Shown: positions 49,882-58,810, counted from the first letter of the stretch. The stretch is DNA of 60,608 nt from Hungatella sp. UBA4396 (GCA_002389905.1 DGRE01000018.1:1-60608), one strand, 5' to 3'. Notes: generated from the letters alone by a model not told the origin. Numbers and translations: made by a program.

Positions 49882-51363
49882 TCAGGGCATACAGCTATAC
49901 CTGCAGGGTGCTTCCTCTTCTCTTTCAATTAACAATACGGATAAAATATCAAATTCCTTATTCTCCAGCATTTCCGGCGTTCCAACCGTAATCCTTTCAT
50001 CAGAATAGGAAAGCCGTTCCCCTACTGAAATCCTGACCCGGTCAAATCCCTGTTCCTTAAGGATTCCGCAAAGATTTTTCACCGTATTGGTTCCATCTAA
50101 CAGAGCAAAAACCCTGGAATTTTTCTTTAATTCCTCTATGATATCACATTCCCGTCCATGAAGGCTCACAAGCCGTACATCTTCCCAGCCTGTTTTCAGC
50201 CTGGAACTTAAATAAGAAACAGAGGATATTCCAGGAAATACTGATACGTCATACATCATGCCATCTGGCTCCTGGCTTAAAGCCTCCACCATTTTCTTTG
50301 CTCCGCTGTAAAACCCCGTGTCACCGGAATACAAAATTCCGATCCTGCGGCACTCCTCATGGTCTGCCAGCCAAGGCAATATATCTTTGCCTAAAAAAAA
50401 TGGTATCTTCCTGGCTTTTGGCACCATCTGAGAAATCCCAGCAAGCATCCGCTCTGCACCGAATACTACATCACAATTCTGCAGCGCTTTCCAGGCTCCC
50501 ATTGTCATCTGGTCCTGTCCGCCCATTCCTGTTCCGATCAGGGAAACCCTTCTCTTTTCCGGCTGAATCTCAGGCTCTTCCCCAGTTTTCCATCCTTTTA
50601 ATACTTCCATTGCTTCCTCTAACCTAATACCGTTTTCCTTTACCGGACGTCCCACCACAATTGCTGTAATGCCGCATTCTGCTGCCGCCCGCATTTTTTC
50701 TGGAAAACCTCCGGCATTTCCGGCCTCTTTGGTTACCAAATACCGGATGTCATACTGCTTTATCATGGCCCGGTTCATTTCTACGGAAAAAGGGCCCTGC
50801 ATTCCAATCAAATGATTTCCCTTTATTCCCATCTGTTCGCAGGCAGAAATTACGGACAAGGTGGGAAGAACCCTTGCAAAGACCCGTTCTTCCCAGGAAT
50901 CCATGGAAGTATAGCTGGAAAGTTCCTTGCTTCCTGTTGTCACAAGAACATTTCCTGCCTGCTTATTTAAGTAAAGCACTGCATCTTCCACAGAGTCCAC
51001 CCATAGGCTGCTCCCATCATATGCCTCGTGCTCCCCTTCCTCAAAACCTTCCGAGGTTTCCCGGAGCACTCGCATATGCCTGATCTCTGCCTTCCGACAG
51101 GCAATGAGAATATTTTGACTCACAACTGCTGCATAAGGGTGGGTAGCATCAAGAACCAGATCAATTTCCTTTTCTCTTATGAAATCTTCCATTTCGCAAG
51201 CGTTCATAGGGGATTTGTGGATATGAAGGTATTTGCTTTCAGGCAGTACCATTTCCCCGTATCCGGTGGCTACGCTGACCCAGACATGAATCCCGTGCTC
51301 ATGGCAGTATTCCGCCAGAATCCGTCCTTCCGTGGTTCCTCCGAAAATAAGAATCTTACACAT
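49882..51363 (-). CDS. cbiJE: CbiJ-CbiE fusion: precorrin-6A reductase plus C5-methyltransferase
   Basis: A 493-aa two-domain protein. Residues 1-255 are cobalt-precorrin-6A reductase (ILIFGGTTEGRILAEYC, VLDATHPYAAVVSQN, VTKEAGNAGGFPEKMRAA). After a short linker, residues 270-490 are CbiE-type methyltransferase (VSLIGTGMGGQDQMTMGAWKAL, ILYSGDTGFYSGAKKM, PGISSVSYLSSRL). The pair are consecutive pathway enzymes, so fusion may channel the intermediate. Overlaps the cbiH stop by 8 nt. Both halves look intact. The symbol marks the fusion. Confidence 0.93.
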   Translation of the reverse strand: MCKILIFGGTTEGRILAEYCHEHGIHVWVSVATGYGEMVLPESKYLHIHKSPMNACEMEDFIREKEIDLVLDATHPYAAVVSQNILIACRKAEIRHMRVLRETSEGFEEGEHEAYDGSSLWVDSVEDAVLYLNKQAGNVLVTTGSKELSSYTSMDSWEERVFARVLPTLSVISACEQMGIKGNHLIGMQGPFSVEMNRAMIKQYDIRYLVTKEAGNAGGFPEKMRAAAECGITAIVVGRPVKENGIRLEEAMEVLKGWKTGEEPEIQPEKRRVSLIGTGMGGQDQMTMGAWKALQNCDVVFGAERMLAGISQMVPKARKIPFFLGKDILPWLADHEECRRIGILYSGDTGFYSGAKKMVEALSQEPDGMMYDVSVFPGISSVSYLSSRLKTGWEDVRLVSLHGRECDIIEELKKNSRVFALLDGTNTVKNLCGILKEQGFDRVRISVGERLSYSDERITVGTPEMLENKEFDILSVLLIEREEEAPCRYSCMP

Positions 51364-52096
51364 TTTTATATCCTCTGGGGGTGACCATCCGGCCTCTGAT
51401 TTCTTTTGTCATGGAATTTCCTATGTAAACCGTGGTAAACATATCCACCTGGGCATCCCTTAATTGTTCCAGGGACAAAATCTCCATTTCTTCCTCTTCC
51501 CTGCTGATATTCCTTACAAAACCGCACACGGTTTCAGGACTTTTGTATTCCATCACAATTTCACAGGCCCACTTTAAATAATCGGCTCTCTTTTTGCTGG
51601 ACGGATTATAAATACACAAAATCATATCTGCCTGTGCAGAACGCCTCAGCCTTTCTTCAATTAATTCCATAGGAGTCAGCAGATCGCTTAAGCTGATCAC
51701 TGCAAAATCATGACCAAGAGGGGCGCCTAACAAAGCTCCGCCGCTTAAAGCCGCGGTCACTCCGGGAATCACCTGGATTTCCAGGTCAGCATCATGTTCT
51801 GCCATTTCCAATATCAGACCGCTCATTCCATACACACCGGAATCCCCGCTGCACACCATTGCAACCGTTTTTCCCTTTTTGGCCTCGTCAATGGCAAGCT
51901 GGCACCGTTCCTGTTCCCTGCGCATGGGAGTTGTCATCATTTCCTTGCCTGGAAAATGCTCCCGTACAAGATCCACATACACGGTATATCCCACAATGAC
52001 CTGGCTTTCTTCCAATGCTTTCACTGCCTTTATGGTCATGTCCTCATAGGCTCCGGGGCCGATTCCTACTACGTAAAGTTTTCCTGTATTCTTCAT
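51356..52096 (-). CDS. cbiH: Cobalt-precorrin-3 C17-methyltransferase
   Basis: SAM-dependent methylation at C17 with ring contraction in the anaerobic pathway (246 aa). It shows YVVGIGPGAYEDMTIKAVKALEESQVIVGYTVYVD, MVCSGDSGVYGMSGLILE, PGVTAALSGGALLGAPLGHDF and CIYNPSSKKRADYL, all standard for CbiH/CobJ. ATG 52096 follows AGGAGG. A copy of the stem-loop repeat lies in the short gap between cbiG and this gene. Confidence 0.95.
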   Translation of the reverse strand: MKNTGKLYVVGIGPGAYEDMTIKAVKALEESQVIVGYTVYVDLVREHFPGKEMMTTPMRREQERCQLAIDEAKKGKTVAMVCSGDSGVYGMSGLILEMAEHDADLEIQVIPGVTAALSGGALLGAPLGHDFAVISLSDLLTPMELIEERLRRSAQADMILCIYNPSSKKRADYLKWACEIVMEYKSPETVCGFVRNISREEEEMEILSLEQLRDAQVDMFTTVYIGNSMTKEIRGRMVTPRGYKNV

Positions 52097-52103
52097 ATTC
52101 CTC

Positions 52104-52150
52104 CTACTCAATCAACGGAATATACATGCATATCCAATTGATTTATAAAC
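52104..52150 (+). repeat. Dispersed stem-loop repeat, copy C (partial)
   Basis: Carries the first hairpin only: AATCAAC..GGAATAT..GCATATCC..TTGATTTATAAAC, similar to copy A over about 43 nt. The second AAGGTTGAA hairpin is absent. It lies between cbiG and cbiH, and its TTTATAA end supplies the TAA stop of cbiG on the minus strand. Confidence 0.6.
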
Positions 52151-53210
52151 TCAGCTTCCAATCCAGGGCTGCCACCGCCACTGTCACACTGTTTGCCGCC
52201 TGTTTCTTCACCAGCAGCTTTCCGCCTCCCAGTTCCTTAACGCAGGCAAGAGCCGCCCTTTCACAGACATTGTCCACTCCTGTCACCTGTTTTACAAAGG
52301 ATGATGCAGAGAATTCGCCTTCCACTTCCCCAAGAACCTCTGACGGATAAGTATAAAACCTGATTCCCCTGGAAGCCGTGAATTCACAAAGCCCAGGCTC
52401 TTCTTTTTTCAAATCAATGCTGGCACATGCGGCCAGGCTCTCTTTTGATAAATTCCACCTTTGCAAAACCTGGTTCACTGCCTTTTCTATGGTTTCTGAA
52501 TCCACTCCTCTCCTGCATCCGATTCCCAGAACTAAAAGCCTGGGAACCAGCTTAAAGGAGTCTTTCAGCATTTCATTTTCCGGCTCATCTTTTATTGTGA
52601 TCCAAAGGTTTACATCCTGTTCTCCATTATTGATAAGAGGGCTGGGAAGCCCGCCTTCTATGGGAAAATCACTGAAAAATCCGATCTCTTCCCCTCTGAG
52701 AACCGCAGAGGAAACCTCTTTTATTTTATTCAGTTCACAAATAACAAGCTTCTGCTTTTTGGCAAACAGATCCACCGCAAAACCGCCGTGATTGTCCGTT
52801 GCAGTGGTAATCACTGCCTGTCCTCCTGAAATTTCTGCCGCATTTTCTGCCAGTTCATTGGCTCCTCCCAGGTGACCGGATAAAAGAGAAATAGAGAATT
52901 TCCCCATATCATCTAAAACCACCACCGCCGGGTCTTCTGCCTTTGTTTTTAAAAATGGAGCAATTGCCCGGACTGCGATTCCTGCTGCCCCGATGAATAT
53001 CATTCCATCCATGGTTAAAAATTGCTCTTTTGTCCACTCTGACAGAGACACCGAAAGAGGAACCAGCTTTTCCCCATAAAAGCTGCGTTCCACCAGCTTC
53101 CCAGGACCATATCCCTGACACTGGATTCCTTTTTCAGAAAACCCTTCCATAAGCCTTACACACAGCTCTGCTCCGGCTTCTGTAAAGCAGATAAGGGACA
53201 GCTTCTTCAT
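52143..53210 (-). CDS. cbiG: Cobalt-precorrin-5A hydrolase
   Basis: Opens the delta-lactone of cobalt-precorrin-5A, releasing acetaldehyde, in the anaerobic route (355 aa). N-terminal domain: LSLICFTEAGAELCVRLMEGF; central: IGAAGIAVRAIAPFLKTKAEDPAVVVLDDMGKFSISLLSGHLGGANELA; C-terminal CbiG_C: LVLGIGCRRGVDSETIEKAV. ATG 53210 overlaps the cobM/cbiF stop by 4 nt and follows AGAGGA. Its presence marks the early-cobalt (anaerobic) pathway. The last residues overlap the repeat element. Confidence 0.95.
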   Translation of the reverse strand: MKKLSLICFTEAGAELCVRLMEGFSEKGIQCQGYGPGKLVERSFYGEKLVPLSVSLSEWTKEQFLTMDGMIFIGAAGIAVRAIAPFLKTKAEDPAVVVLDDMGKFSISLLSGHLGGANELAENAAEISGGQAVITTATDNHGGFAVDLFAKKQKLVICELNKIKEVSSAVLRGEEIGFFSDFPIEGGLPSPLINNGEQDVNLWITIKDEPENEMLKDSFKLVPRLLVLGIGCRRGVDSETIEKAVNQVLQRWNLSKESLAACASIDLKKEEPGLCEFTASRGIRFYTYPSEVLGEVEGEFSASSFVKQVTGVDNVCERAALACVKELGGGKLLVKKQAANSVTVAVAALDWKLSL

Positions 53211-54022
53211 AAGTCCTCTTTCCTGTCCATATTTTCCAGACACACGGATATGCCTTCCGGGCCTTCTCCCGTCCCCTTTCGAAACTCCGTAGTAAAGACA
53301 GGATCATAAAGCTTGGAACGCTCATAACCATTCTGAGCTACTGCATCACCCACAACAATTAAAGCCGTTTTTCTTATATTCTCCTGCCTGGCCCGCTCAC
53401 TTAAGCTTTCCACTGTACAAATCACAGTCTTTTCCTCGGCCCAGGTCGCCTTGTAAACAATGGCAGCAGGGGTTTCCGGTTTATAGCCCCCTTTTATTAA
53501 CTCCTCTGACAGCTCTTTCAGCATTCCCGTGCTTAAGAAAATGACCATCGTTGCTCCATGGGCTGCAAAAGAAGCAATCGACTCCTTTTCCGGTACAGGC
53601 GTTCTGCCCGCCATGCGGGTTATAACCACACTTTGAGATATCTGGGGAAGGGTATATTCCATTTTTAAAGCGGAAGCCGCGCCGCAGAAGGAACTGACTC
53701 CCGGACAGATATCATAGGAAATCCCCCTTGCATCCAGTTCATCCATCTGCTCCCTTATGGCGCCATAAAGGCAGGGATCTCCGGTGTGAAGCCTGACCGT
53801 TATCTTTTCATCCCTTTCCGCCTGTTCCATGACTTCAATCACTTCTTCCAGGGTCATTTTAGCGCTGTCATAAACGTGACAGCCTTCCTTTGCCGCCTCC
53901 AGCAGAGCAGGATTAACCAAGGAACCTGCATAAATGATCACGTCAGCCTGTTCAAGCAAAGCCTTTCCCCTCACTGTAATTAAATCCGGTGCTCCCGGAC
54001 CTGCTCCCACAATATGTACCAT
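53207..54022 (-). CDS. cbiF: Cobalt-precorrin-4 C11-methyltransferase
   Basis: Methylates C11 (271 aa; CobM/CbiF). Signatures are VHIVGAGPGAPDLITVRGKALLEQADVIIYAGSLVNPALL, VRLHTGDPCLYGAIREQMDEL and PGVSSFCGAASALKMEYTLPQ. ATG 54022 follows GAGGT, 2 nt after the cbiL stop. The C-terminal 20 residues extend past the methyltransferase fold. Confidence 0.95.
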   Translation of the reverse strand: MVHIVGAGPGAPDLITVRGKALLEQADVIIYAGSLVNPALLEAAKEGCHVYDSAKMTLEEVIEVMEQAERDEKITVRLHTGDPCLYGAIREQMDELDARGISYDICPGVSSFCGAASALKMEYTLPQISQSVVITRMAGRTPVPEKESIASFAAHGATMVIFLSTGMLKELSEELIKGGYKPETPAAIVYKATWAEEKTVICTVESLSERARQENIRKTALIVVGDAVAQNGYERSKLYDPVFTTEFRKGTGEGPEGISVCLENMDRKEDL

Positions 54023-54024
54023 AT

Positions 54025-54702
54025 TTACCTCACAATCAACAATGAATAATAGCCTGCATCTTCCGGAATTTCCTCAAGAGAACGGTAAACCTTCTCCTCA
54101 GCCATCCCGCAGTTTTCCACCATCACAGCACTGGCTTTGCATTTCCTGATTTCTTCCTTTACCGCTTCCATCTGCCTGCCCGCCTTCATCAGAACCTTGA
54201 CTCCCGGCATTTGCAAAGCCTCCTTGATCTGATAAGAAGCAGGAATGATATGAAGTTCCTCCGCTCCTGATACCAAAGGTACTCCCAGTCTGGCTGCAGC
54301 CGCACAAAAGGAGGGAATTCCAGCTTCCAGGCGGGTGGTGCAGCCCTCTTGCTGAAGTCTGTCCAAAAGATAGCTGCATGTAGAATAAATGCTTACATCT
54401 CCCAGATTAATAAATCCCACATCTTTCCCTTTTGACAAATGTTCCATCACAGTTTTGGCCGCCAGTTCATGGCTTTCCTCCAGCACCTTTTTATCCTTAG
54501 TCATGGGCATGGAAAGGTAAATACATTCCTTTTCCTCGATTTCCGGCACAGCCTGTCTGGCAATCTGATATGCCACACATAATTCTTTATCTGTATGAGG
54601 GATGGCAATAACGTCCACGCTTTTTATTCTCTTTACCGCCTTTAACGTCATAAGTTCCGGATCTCCCGGACCTACTCCGATTCCATACATGATCCCTGTC
54701 AT
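54025..54702 (-). CDS. cbiL: Cobalt-precorrin-2 C20-methyltransferase
   Basis: Methylates C20 of cobalt-precorrin-2 (225 aa). It opens GIMYGIGVGPGDPELMTLKAVKRIKSVDVIAIPHT and has FINLGDVSIYSTCSYLLDRL and IPSFCAAAARLGVPLVSGAEELHIIP, typical of CbiL/CobI. Its start overlaps the cbiD stop by 4 nt. Confidence 0.95.
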   Translation of the reverse strand: MTGIMYGIGVGPGDPELMTLKAVKRIKSVDVIAIPHTDKELCVAYQIARQAVPEIEEKECIYLSMPMTKDKKVLEESHELAAKTVMEHLSKGKDVGFINLGDVSIYSTCSYLLDRLQQEGCTTRLEAGIPSFCAAAARLGVPLVSGAEELHIIPASYQIKEALQMPGVKVLMKAGRQMEAVKEEIRKCKASAVMVENCGMAEEKVYRSLEEIPEDAGYYSLLIVR

Positions 54703-55919
54703 GTCTCATCCTCCTGCTTATCCATATCTGTATGTTCCGTTTCTCCGGTAAAAAGGCGGATGAAAGTCTCCGCCTCCCGGCTCTTTCCAAGTATACCGTA
54801 TACAGTGGAAAATGTCACCACTTCCACATGAATCCCACCTGCCCAGTGAGAAGTGAACTTCTGGATTCTGTTCACCGCTTCATCCATGACAGGTTCTAAA
54901 ATCCCATATTCCTTTAACATTCTGACGCCCTCATCCATGGTGTTTGCCGTAAGGATATTATGTTTCAATTCTTCATCCTCTTGTCCGCTTTGTTTCAGCA
55001 GAGAAGAGGTAATATCCCACAATATTTCCATTCTCCGGTCCCCATATTTGGAATGGGTGTTGAACACGCCTCCTGCCACCTTAATCAGCTTTCCGATGTG
55101 GCCCACAAATAAAATCCGGTCAAAGCCTTCTTTTGCCGCCATTTCCAATGCATTGCCGATGAAATTGCTGCAGGTCACTCCGCTTTCCATGGAAAGTCCC
55201 AGAGATTCTTTTATAAAAGCTTCCCCGTAATTTCCCGGAGTCAGGATCACCTGCTTAATGCCTGCCACGGCTTTCATATGCAGTTCCAGACCTATGGTGG
55301 CTGTCAGAGCCTCTTCGCTCATTGGCTTTACGATTCCGGTGGTTCCGAGAACCGACAGTCCGCCTTCGATTCCCAGCTTTGGATTAAAGGTCTTTTCCGC
55401 CAGCTTCCTTCCCTCCGGTATCCAGATGCATATGTTTAAAGGTCCTTCATAACCGGCATCTCTCCTGGCCTCCTCCACTCCCTGAAATATCATGGAACGG
55501 GGAACCGGATTAATGGCAGGCATGCCGACAGGGCAGGAAAGTCCTGGCTTTGTCACCAGCCCGATCCCTTCTCCTGACGTTAAAAAAAGCGGACTTCCGC
55601 CCGTCTCCTCTCCATACCAGCTATAATATTTCTTTGTTCCCCCTTCTTCTTGTTCCTTTCCATATTCCACGGAAGCAAAGATCAGGGCCTGGTTGGTCAC
55701 ATCCGGATCATCTCCGGCATCTTTTTTAACAGCACATGAGACCATTTCCCTGCTTTTGACAACGTGAAAAAGGGGCAGATGGGCTTCTGTCCCTTTTGGT
55801 GTCATGAGCTTCATATGTTCCAGTTCCCCTCCCGTAAGCAGCATAACTGCCGCTGCCTTGGCCGCCGCAGCGGCGCAGGTTCCGGTGGTGAATCCGCTTC
55901 TCAATTTGTTTTCTTCCAT
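54699..55919 (-). CDS. cbiD: Cobalt-precorrin-5B C1-methyltransferase
   Basis: First gene of the operon (406 aa); methylates C1 in the anaerobic pathway. The start LRSGFTTGTCAAAAAKAAAVMLLTG is diagnostic, with GEGIGLVTKPGLSCPVGMPAINPVPRSMI (about 115-145) and LGTTGIVKPMSEEALTATI (about 190-210). The promoter lies 75 nt upstream. The leader is too short for a cobalamin riboswitch. cbiC, cbiK/X, cbiP, cbiB and cobS are not in the window and must lie elsewhere. Confidence 0.95.
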   Translation of the reverse strand: MEENKLRSGFTTGTCAAAAAKAAAVMLLTGGELEHMKLMTPKGTEAHLPLFHVVKSREMVSCAVKKDAGDDPDVTNQALIFASVEYGKEQEEGGTKKYYSWYGEETGGSPLFLTSGEGIGLVTKPGLSCPVGMPAINPVPRSMIFQGVEEARRDAGYEGPLNICIWIPEGRKLAEKTFNPKLGIEGGLSVLGTTGIVKPMSEEALTATIGLELHMKAVAGIKQVILTPGNYGEAFIKESLGLSMESGVTCSNFIGNALEMAAKEGFDRILFVGHIGKLIKVAGGVFNTHSKYGDRRMEILWDITSSLLKQSGQEDEELKHNILTANTMDEGVRMLKEYGILEPVMDEAVNRIQKFTSHWAGGIHVEVVTFSTVYGILGKSREAETFIRLFTGETEHTDMDKQEDET

Positions 55920-55991
55920 CTCATTCCATCTCTCCTGCCCTGTTTTTCAGGCATAACAGACACTGATAAGGTGCTTCTTCCTTCGTTTTGT

Positions 55992-56020
55992 ATTATAAAA
56001 GATTTTTGCTGATGACGCAA
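55992..56020 (-). promoter_or_regulatory. Promoter of the cbi operon
   Basis: Minus-strand TTGCGT, 17 nt, TATAAT. It lies in the 119-nt gap between the SASP gene and cbiD. Confidence 0.7.
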
Positions 56021-56038
56021 GGAATTTCCTGTTTTTGT

Positions 56039-56260
56039 CTATTGCTCCTCTTCCTTTTGTAAGTCGTTCTGCTTCAATTCCCGTTTTCTTTTGGTGATCA
56101 GCCCTCCGATCCTTCCGCTTTCTTTGGCAGTCAGGCTTCGCCAGCCCTCCTTTACCACCTTATCGCTAAGTCCAAGCTCTGTAGCGATTTCAAACTTAAG
56201 TACATCCTCTGGCTTCATGTTATGAGGATCAAAGGGCTCATTTTTCTTTCCTTTTGGCAT
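56039..56260 (-). CDS. Alpha/beta-type small acid-soluble spore protein
   Basis: A 73-aa DNA-binding spore protein. The conserved core is LKFEIATELGLSDKVVKEGWRSLTAKESGRIGGLITKR (about 21-59), with the E-I-A of the germination-protease site and the ESGRIGGL DNA-binding stretch. The Lys-rich C-terminus is somewhat long. ATG 56260 follows GGAGATAT. Expression is expected in the forespore. It marks the organism as a spore-former. Confidence 0.85.
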   Translation of the reverse strand: MPKGKKNEPFDPHNMKPEDVLKFEIATELGLSDKVVKEGWRSLTAKESGRIGGLITKRKRELKQNDLQKEEEQ

Positions 56261-56322
56261 ATATCAATATCTCCTTTCACAAATCTAAAGAGAGTATGCC
56301 CGCTGCAAAAGGAAATAAACAT

Positions 56323-56520
56323 TTATCCCAATCTTCTGGGAATAATAACTGCTGCTATAATGTAGGCTATGATTCCCGCACCGCCTGTACAGGTCAGCAC
56401 TGCCCACAGCAAACGGATCAGTGTGGGATCCACGTTGAAATATTCTGCAATTCCTCCACATACTCCACAAAGCATTTTATCTGTATCGGAGCGGTATAAT
56501 TTTTTCTGATTGTCTTCCAT
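56323..56520 (-). CDS. PspC-domain membrane protein (short)
   Basis: A 65-aa single PspC domain: KLYRSDTDKMLCGVCGGIAEYFNVDPTLIRLLWAVL followed by a membrane helix and IPRRLG. PspC proteins are inner-membrane stress sensors or regulators. This copy follows the DUF4097 gene by 19 nt; a second, longer PspC protein starts the same cassette. ATG 56520 follows GGAG. Confidence 0.88.
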   Translation of the reverse strand: MEDNQKKLYRSDTDKMLCGVCGGIAEYFNVDPTLIRLLWAVLTCTGGAGIIAYIIAAVIIPRRLG

Positions 56521-56539
56521 TTTTATTTCTCCTTCCTTG

Positions 56540-57382
56540 TTATGATTCCTTTATAAAATCCACCTGGATACTGCCTGCACTGCATTCCAAATCCATGGTT
56601 TTTCCAGCACTGTTATCCGTCCTTTTTCTACCTTTTAAACCTGCTATGCTTTCCCCTGCAAGATTTACCTCTCCTACATTGCATTCAATATCATAGTTAT
56701 AATCTTCTTTTTCTCCCTCCAGCTCCATCCGGATGCTGCCGGCCTTGCATTCCCCGTAAATATTTCCGTCAACTCTTCCTGCAAATTCCACACTGCCTGC
56801 ACTGCTTTCCACTTCAAGGGTTCCTGCTTTTGCCTGCCCGATTTTTATAACACCTGCTTTTGTATCAAGCCGGAGCCTGTCGGCAGAAAGGGATTCCACA
56901 GTTATAACAGATGCCACATTCTTCCAGCCGAAAAATCCCCTGGAATGAGATGATTCCAAAGTCACTTCAGAAAAATGGTAGTCTTCAGGCACCTGGATGG
57001 TGAGCAATTGACCGGAATCTGACTCTAATTCCAGCTTCCCATCTTCTTCCTCCCAGTCCCAGTCAAGCTTATACCTGTTGCAGAACACCTTAATCTCATC
57101 ACCGGAAGGAGCCTTTACAAACACGACTTTTCCCGAATTTGCAGTCACTTCCAATTCCTTTACTCCGGAAAATGAGCCGATTTCTTCTCCTTCCCACTCC
57201 ATATCCGTAAACTCCAGCTCATCCAAAACAGCATCTGAGATTTCTCTCTTCCAATCAAGAGCATGTTCAGGCACAAGCTCTATCAGGTTTCCGCCTAAAG
57301 CCGCCGCCGAGATTGCTGCGGCTCCTCCTATGATCATGCAGACAACTCCTGCAATCAAACAATTTCGAACAAATCTTCTCAT
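56540..57382 (-). CDS. DUF4097 beta-helix surface protein
   Basis: A 280-aa membrane-anchored protein. An N-terminal helix (about 8-30) is followed by repeated short beta strands typical of DUF4097 (LEVTANSGKVVFVKAP, LRLDTKAGVIKIGQAKAGTLEVESSAGSVEFAG, DLECSAGSIQVDF). The AGxI/SAGS repeats recur about every 20 residues and suggest a right-handed beta roll outside the membrane. It overlaps the DUF1700 gene by 4 nt. Related proteins act in envelope stress (LiaX-like); the role here is inferred. Confidence 0.82.
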   Translation of the reverse strand: MRRFVRNCLIAGVVCMIIGGAAAISAAALGGNLIELVPEHALDWKREISDAVLDELEFTDMEWEGEEIGSFSGVKELEVTANSGKVVFVKAPSGDEIKVFCNRYKLDWDWEEEDGKLELESDSGQLLTIQVPEDYHFSEVTLESSHSRGFFGWKNVASVITVESLSADRLRLDTKAGVIKIGQAKAGTLEVESSAGSVEFAGRVDGNIYGECKAGSIRMELEGEKEDYNYDIECNVGEVNLAGESIAGLKGRKRTDNSAGKTMDLECSAGSIQVDFIKES

Positions 57383-58122
57383 AAACGGCCCCTCCTTCTG
57401 TGAAATAACCGGCTGATGGCATCAGTACAGCTCCGAATCAGGAAAGGCAGAAATCTTCCATAAAAGACAGTACTGAAAGCCAGAGCCAGAAGACCAAGGC
57501 CAAGAAACAGTATTCCCAATCCCAAAAGCAGCATTCCGCTTAAAGGCCGGATAACCATGGAAACAATTCCAGCCACTGCCATACCCACTCCTGCCAGAAG
57601 AAGGGCAATAGTCACGGCTCCGACTCCCACCACTGCTGCCAGAAGAATTCCAAAAAGACCGCTTACTACTCCCACAATGCCGCCTCCTATTCCTAAAAGT
57701 GCGGGGGAGGCCACGACAATCAGGACAATCCATAAAATCAGTCTTACAGTCCTATTTTTCTCCGGGGATATTCCTCCCCTCGAAGGTCCTCTGCCGGACT
57801 CTTTTTCATATTCTCTTTGGTAATCGGAAGCTTCCGGAAGATCATACCGTTTTGCCATCTGATAATTAGGATCTTTAAACCGCTCATCCTCATATCCCTT
57901 TTCCGTAAACGCTCCTCCATCCTCTAAATTGCCGGAAATATCAGAGCGGATGATGGAAGCAATCCGTTCAGGGCTTCCGAAGGATTTAATAACTTCCTCC
58001 TCTTGCTCTTCTCCCGCTTCCTCCAGATAATCCCTGTAATATTCTATGGCATCCGCTTTCTCTTCCTCAGGAATATCCAAAAGCAGATATTCCAGCTCCC
58101 TCATAAACTCATCCCTGTTCAT
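57379..58122 (-). CDS. DUF1700 (HAAS-domain) membrane protein
   Basis: A 247-aa protein. The N-terminal HAAS signalling domain (MNRDEFMRELEYLLLDIPEEEKADAIEYYRDYLEEAGEE, then GSPERIASIIRSDI) is followed by a charged linker and four or more Gly/Val-rich membrane helices (about 125-235). HAAS proteins are usually encoded right after PadR regulators and bind or signal to them. Overlaps both neighbours by 4 nt. Confidence 0.88.
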   Translation of the reverse strand: MNRDEFMRELEYLLLDIPEEEKADAIEYYRDYLEEAGEEQEEEVIKSFGSPERIASIIRSDISGNLEDGGAFTEKGYEDERFKDPNYQMAKRYDLPEASDYQREYEKESGRGPSRGGISPEKNRTVRLILWIVLIVVASPALLGIGGGIVGVVSGLFGILLAAVVGVGAVTIALLLAGVGMAVAGIVSMVIRPLSGMLLLGLGILFLGLGLLALAFSTVFYGRFLPFLIRSCTDAISRLFHRRRGRL

Positions 58123-58439
58123 ATATGTGCCTCCTCAAAAATGCGGGATATTTTCTGCTTATAGCTTTCCCATTCACCGCTGTATAAATTTAGCTGGACC
58201 CGTCCTTTTTCCGTGATCTTATAGTATCTCCGGTTCCTTCCGTCAAATGCCTGGTCATATACCTCCAGACACTCCTCCTTCTGCAGTCTGCGAAGGACCG
58301 GATACAGGGTTGATTCCGATATTTCAATCACATTCCTCACATCCTGAGTGATCTTATATCCATAAGTACCTTCCTGATCCCTTGACACAATTGCCAGGAC
58401 AATGGCATCCAATAATGCTGCTCCCGTGTTAAAAACCAT
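58119..58439 (-). CDS. PadR-family transcriptional regulator
   Basis: A 106-aa winged-helix regulator: LLDAIVLAIVSRDQEGTYGYKITQDVRNVIEISESTLYPVLRRLQKEECLEVYDQ, with the family's YGY and TLYPVLRRL motifs. It is a short PadR of the PadR-s2 type. ATG 58439 follows GGGAG. It probably represses its own cassette at the AT-rich promoter; the adjacent HAAS protein is the likely signal input. Confidence 0.93.
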   Translation of the reverse strand: MVFNTGAALLDAIVLAIVSRDQEGTYGYKITQDVRNVIEISESTLYPVLRRLQKEECLEVYDQAFDGRNRRYYKITEKGRVQLNLYSGEWESYKQKISRIFEEAHI

Positions 58440-58471
58440 ATGCCCGCTCCCATCCTTCCTTTCTGGAAAAT

Positions 58472-58723
58472 TTACATTCTTCCCTCATCCCCTGGTTCCC
58501 GGGGAATAATGACCGCTGCAATGATATACAAAACCAGACTGCCTCCCACCAGGGAAAATCCCATAAAGGAGTGAAATAAATTGCGCCATGGCTGAAACAG
58601 CATGAGAAGGACCCATATCAGTCTGATGATGACAGGATCAACCTGGAAGTACTCTCCAATCCCGCCGCATACACCGCATATAACCTTGTTTTTAACAGAC
58701 CGGTATAAACGTTTTGTCTTCAC
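58472..58723 (-). CDS. PspC-domain membrane protein (long)
   Basis: An 83-aa PspC protein, RLYRSVKNKVICGVCGGIGEYFQVDPVIIRLIWVLLMLF, with a longer hydrophobic tail than the 65-aa copy and the same IPRE-type end. GTG 58723 follows AAGGAAGGGAG. It is the first gene of the cassette; the two PspC genes bracket padR, DUF1700 and DUF4097. Confidence 0.88.
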   Translation of the reverse strand: MKTKRLYRSVKNKVICGVCGGIGEYFQVDPVIIRLIWVLLMLFQPWRNLFHSFMGFSLVGGSLVLYIIAAVIIPREPGDEGRM

Positions 58724-58754
58724 GTGGCTCCCTTCCTTTCTCTATCTTATAAAA

Positions 58755-58810
58755 GCATATAATATTAATTCTTATCCTATATTATATCTTGTATAGTATA
58801 TATTATATGC
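58755..58810. repeat. AT-rich inverted repeat in the cassette promoter
   Basis: Arms GCATATAATAT and ATATTATATGC, 34 nt apart, within about 90 nt that are nearly all A/T. The right arm contains the -10 box. It is a candidate PadR binding region. Confidence 0.6.

Noticed and set aside
55920..56038. Cobalamin riboswitch upstream of cbiD
   Set aside because: The leader after the promoter is only about 65 nt and lacks the conserved B12-box and core; too short for this riboswitch class.
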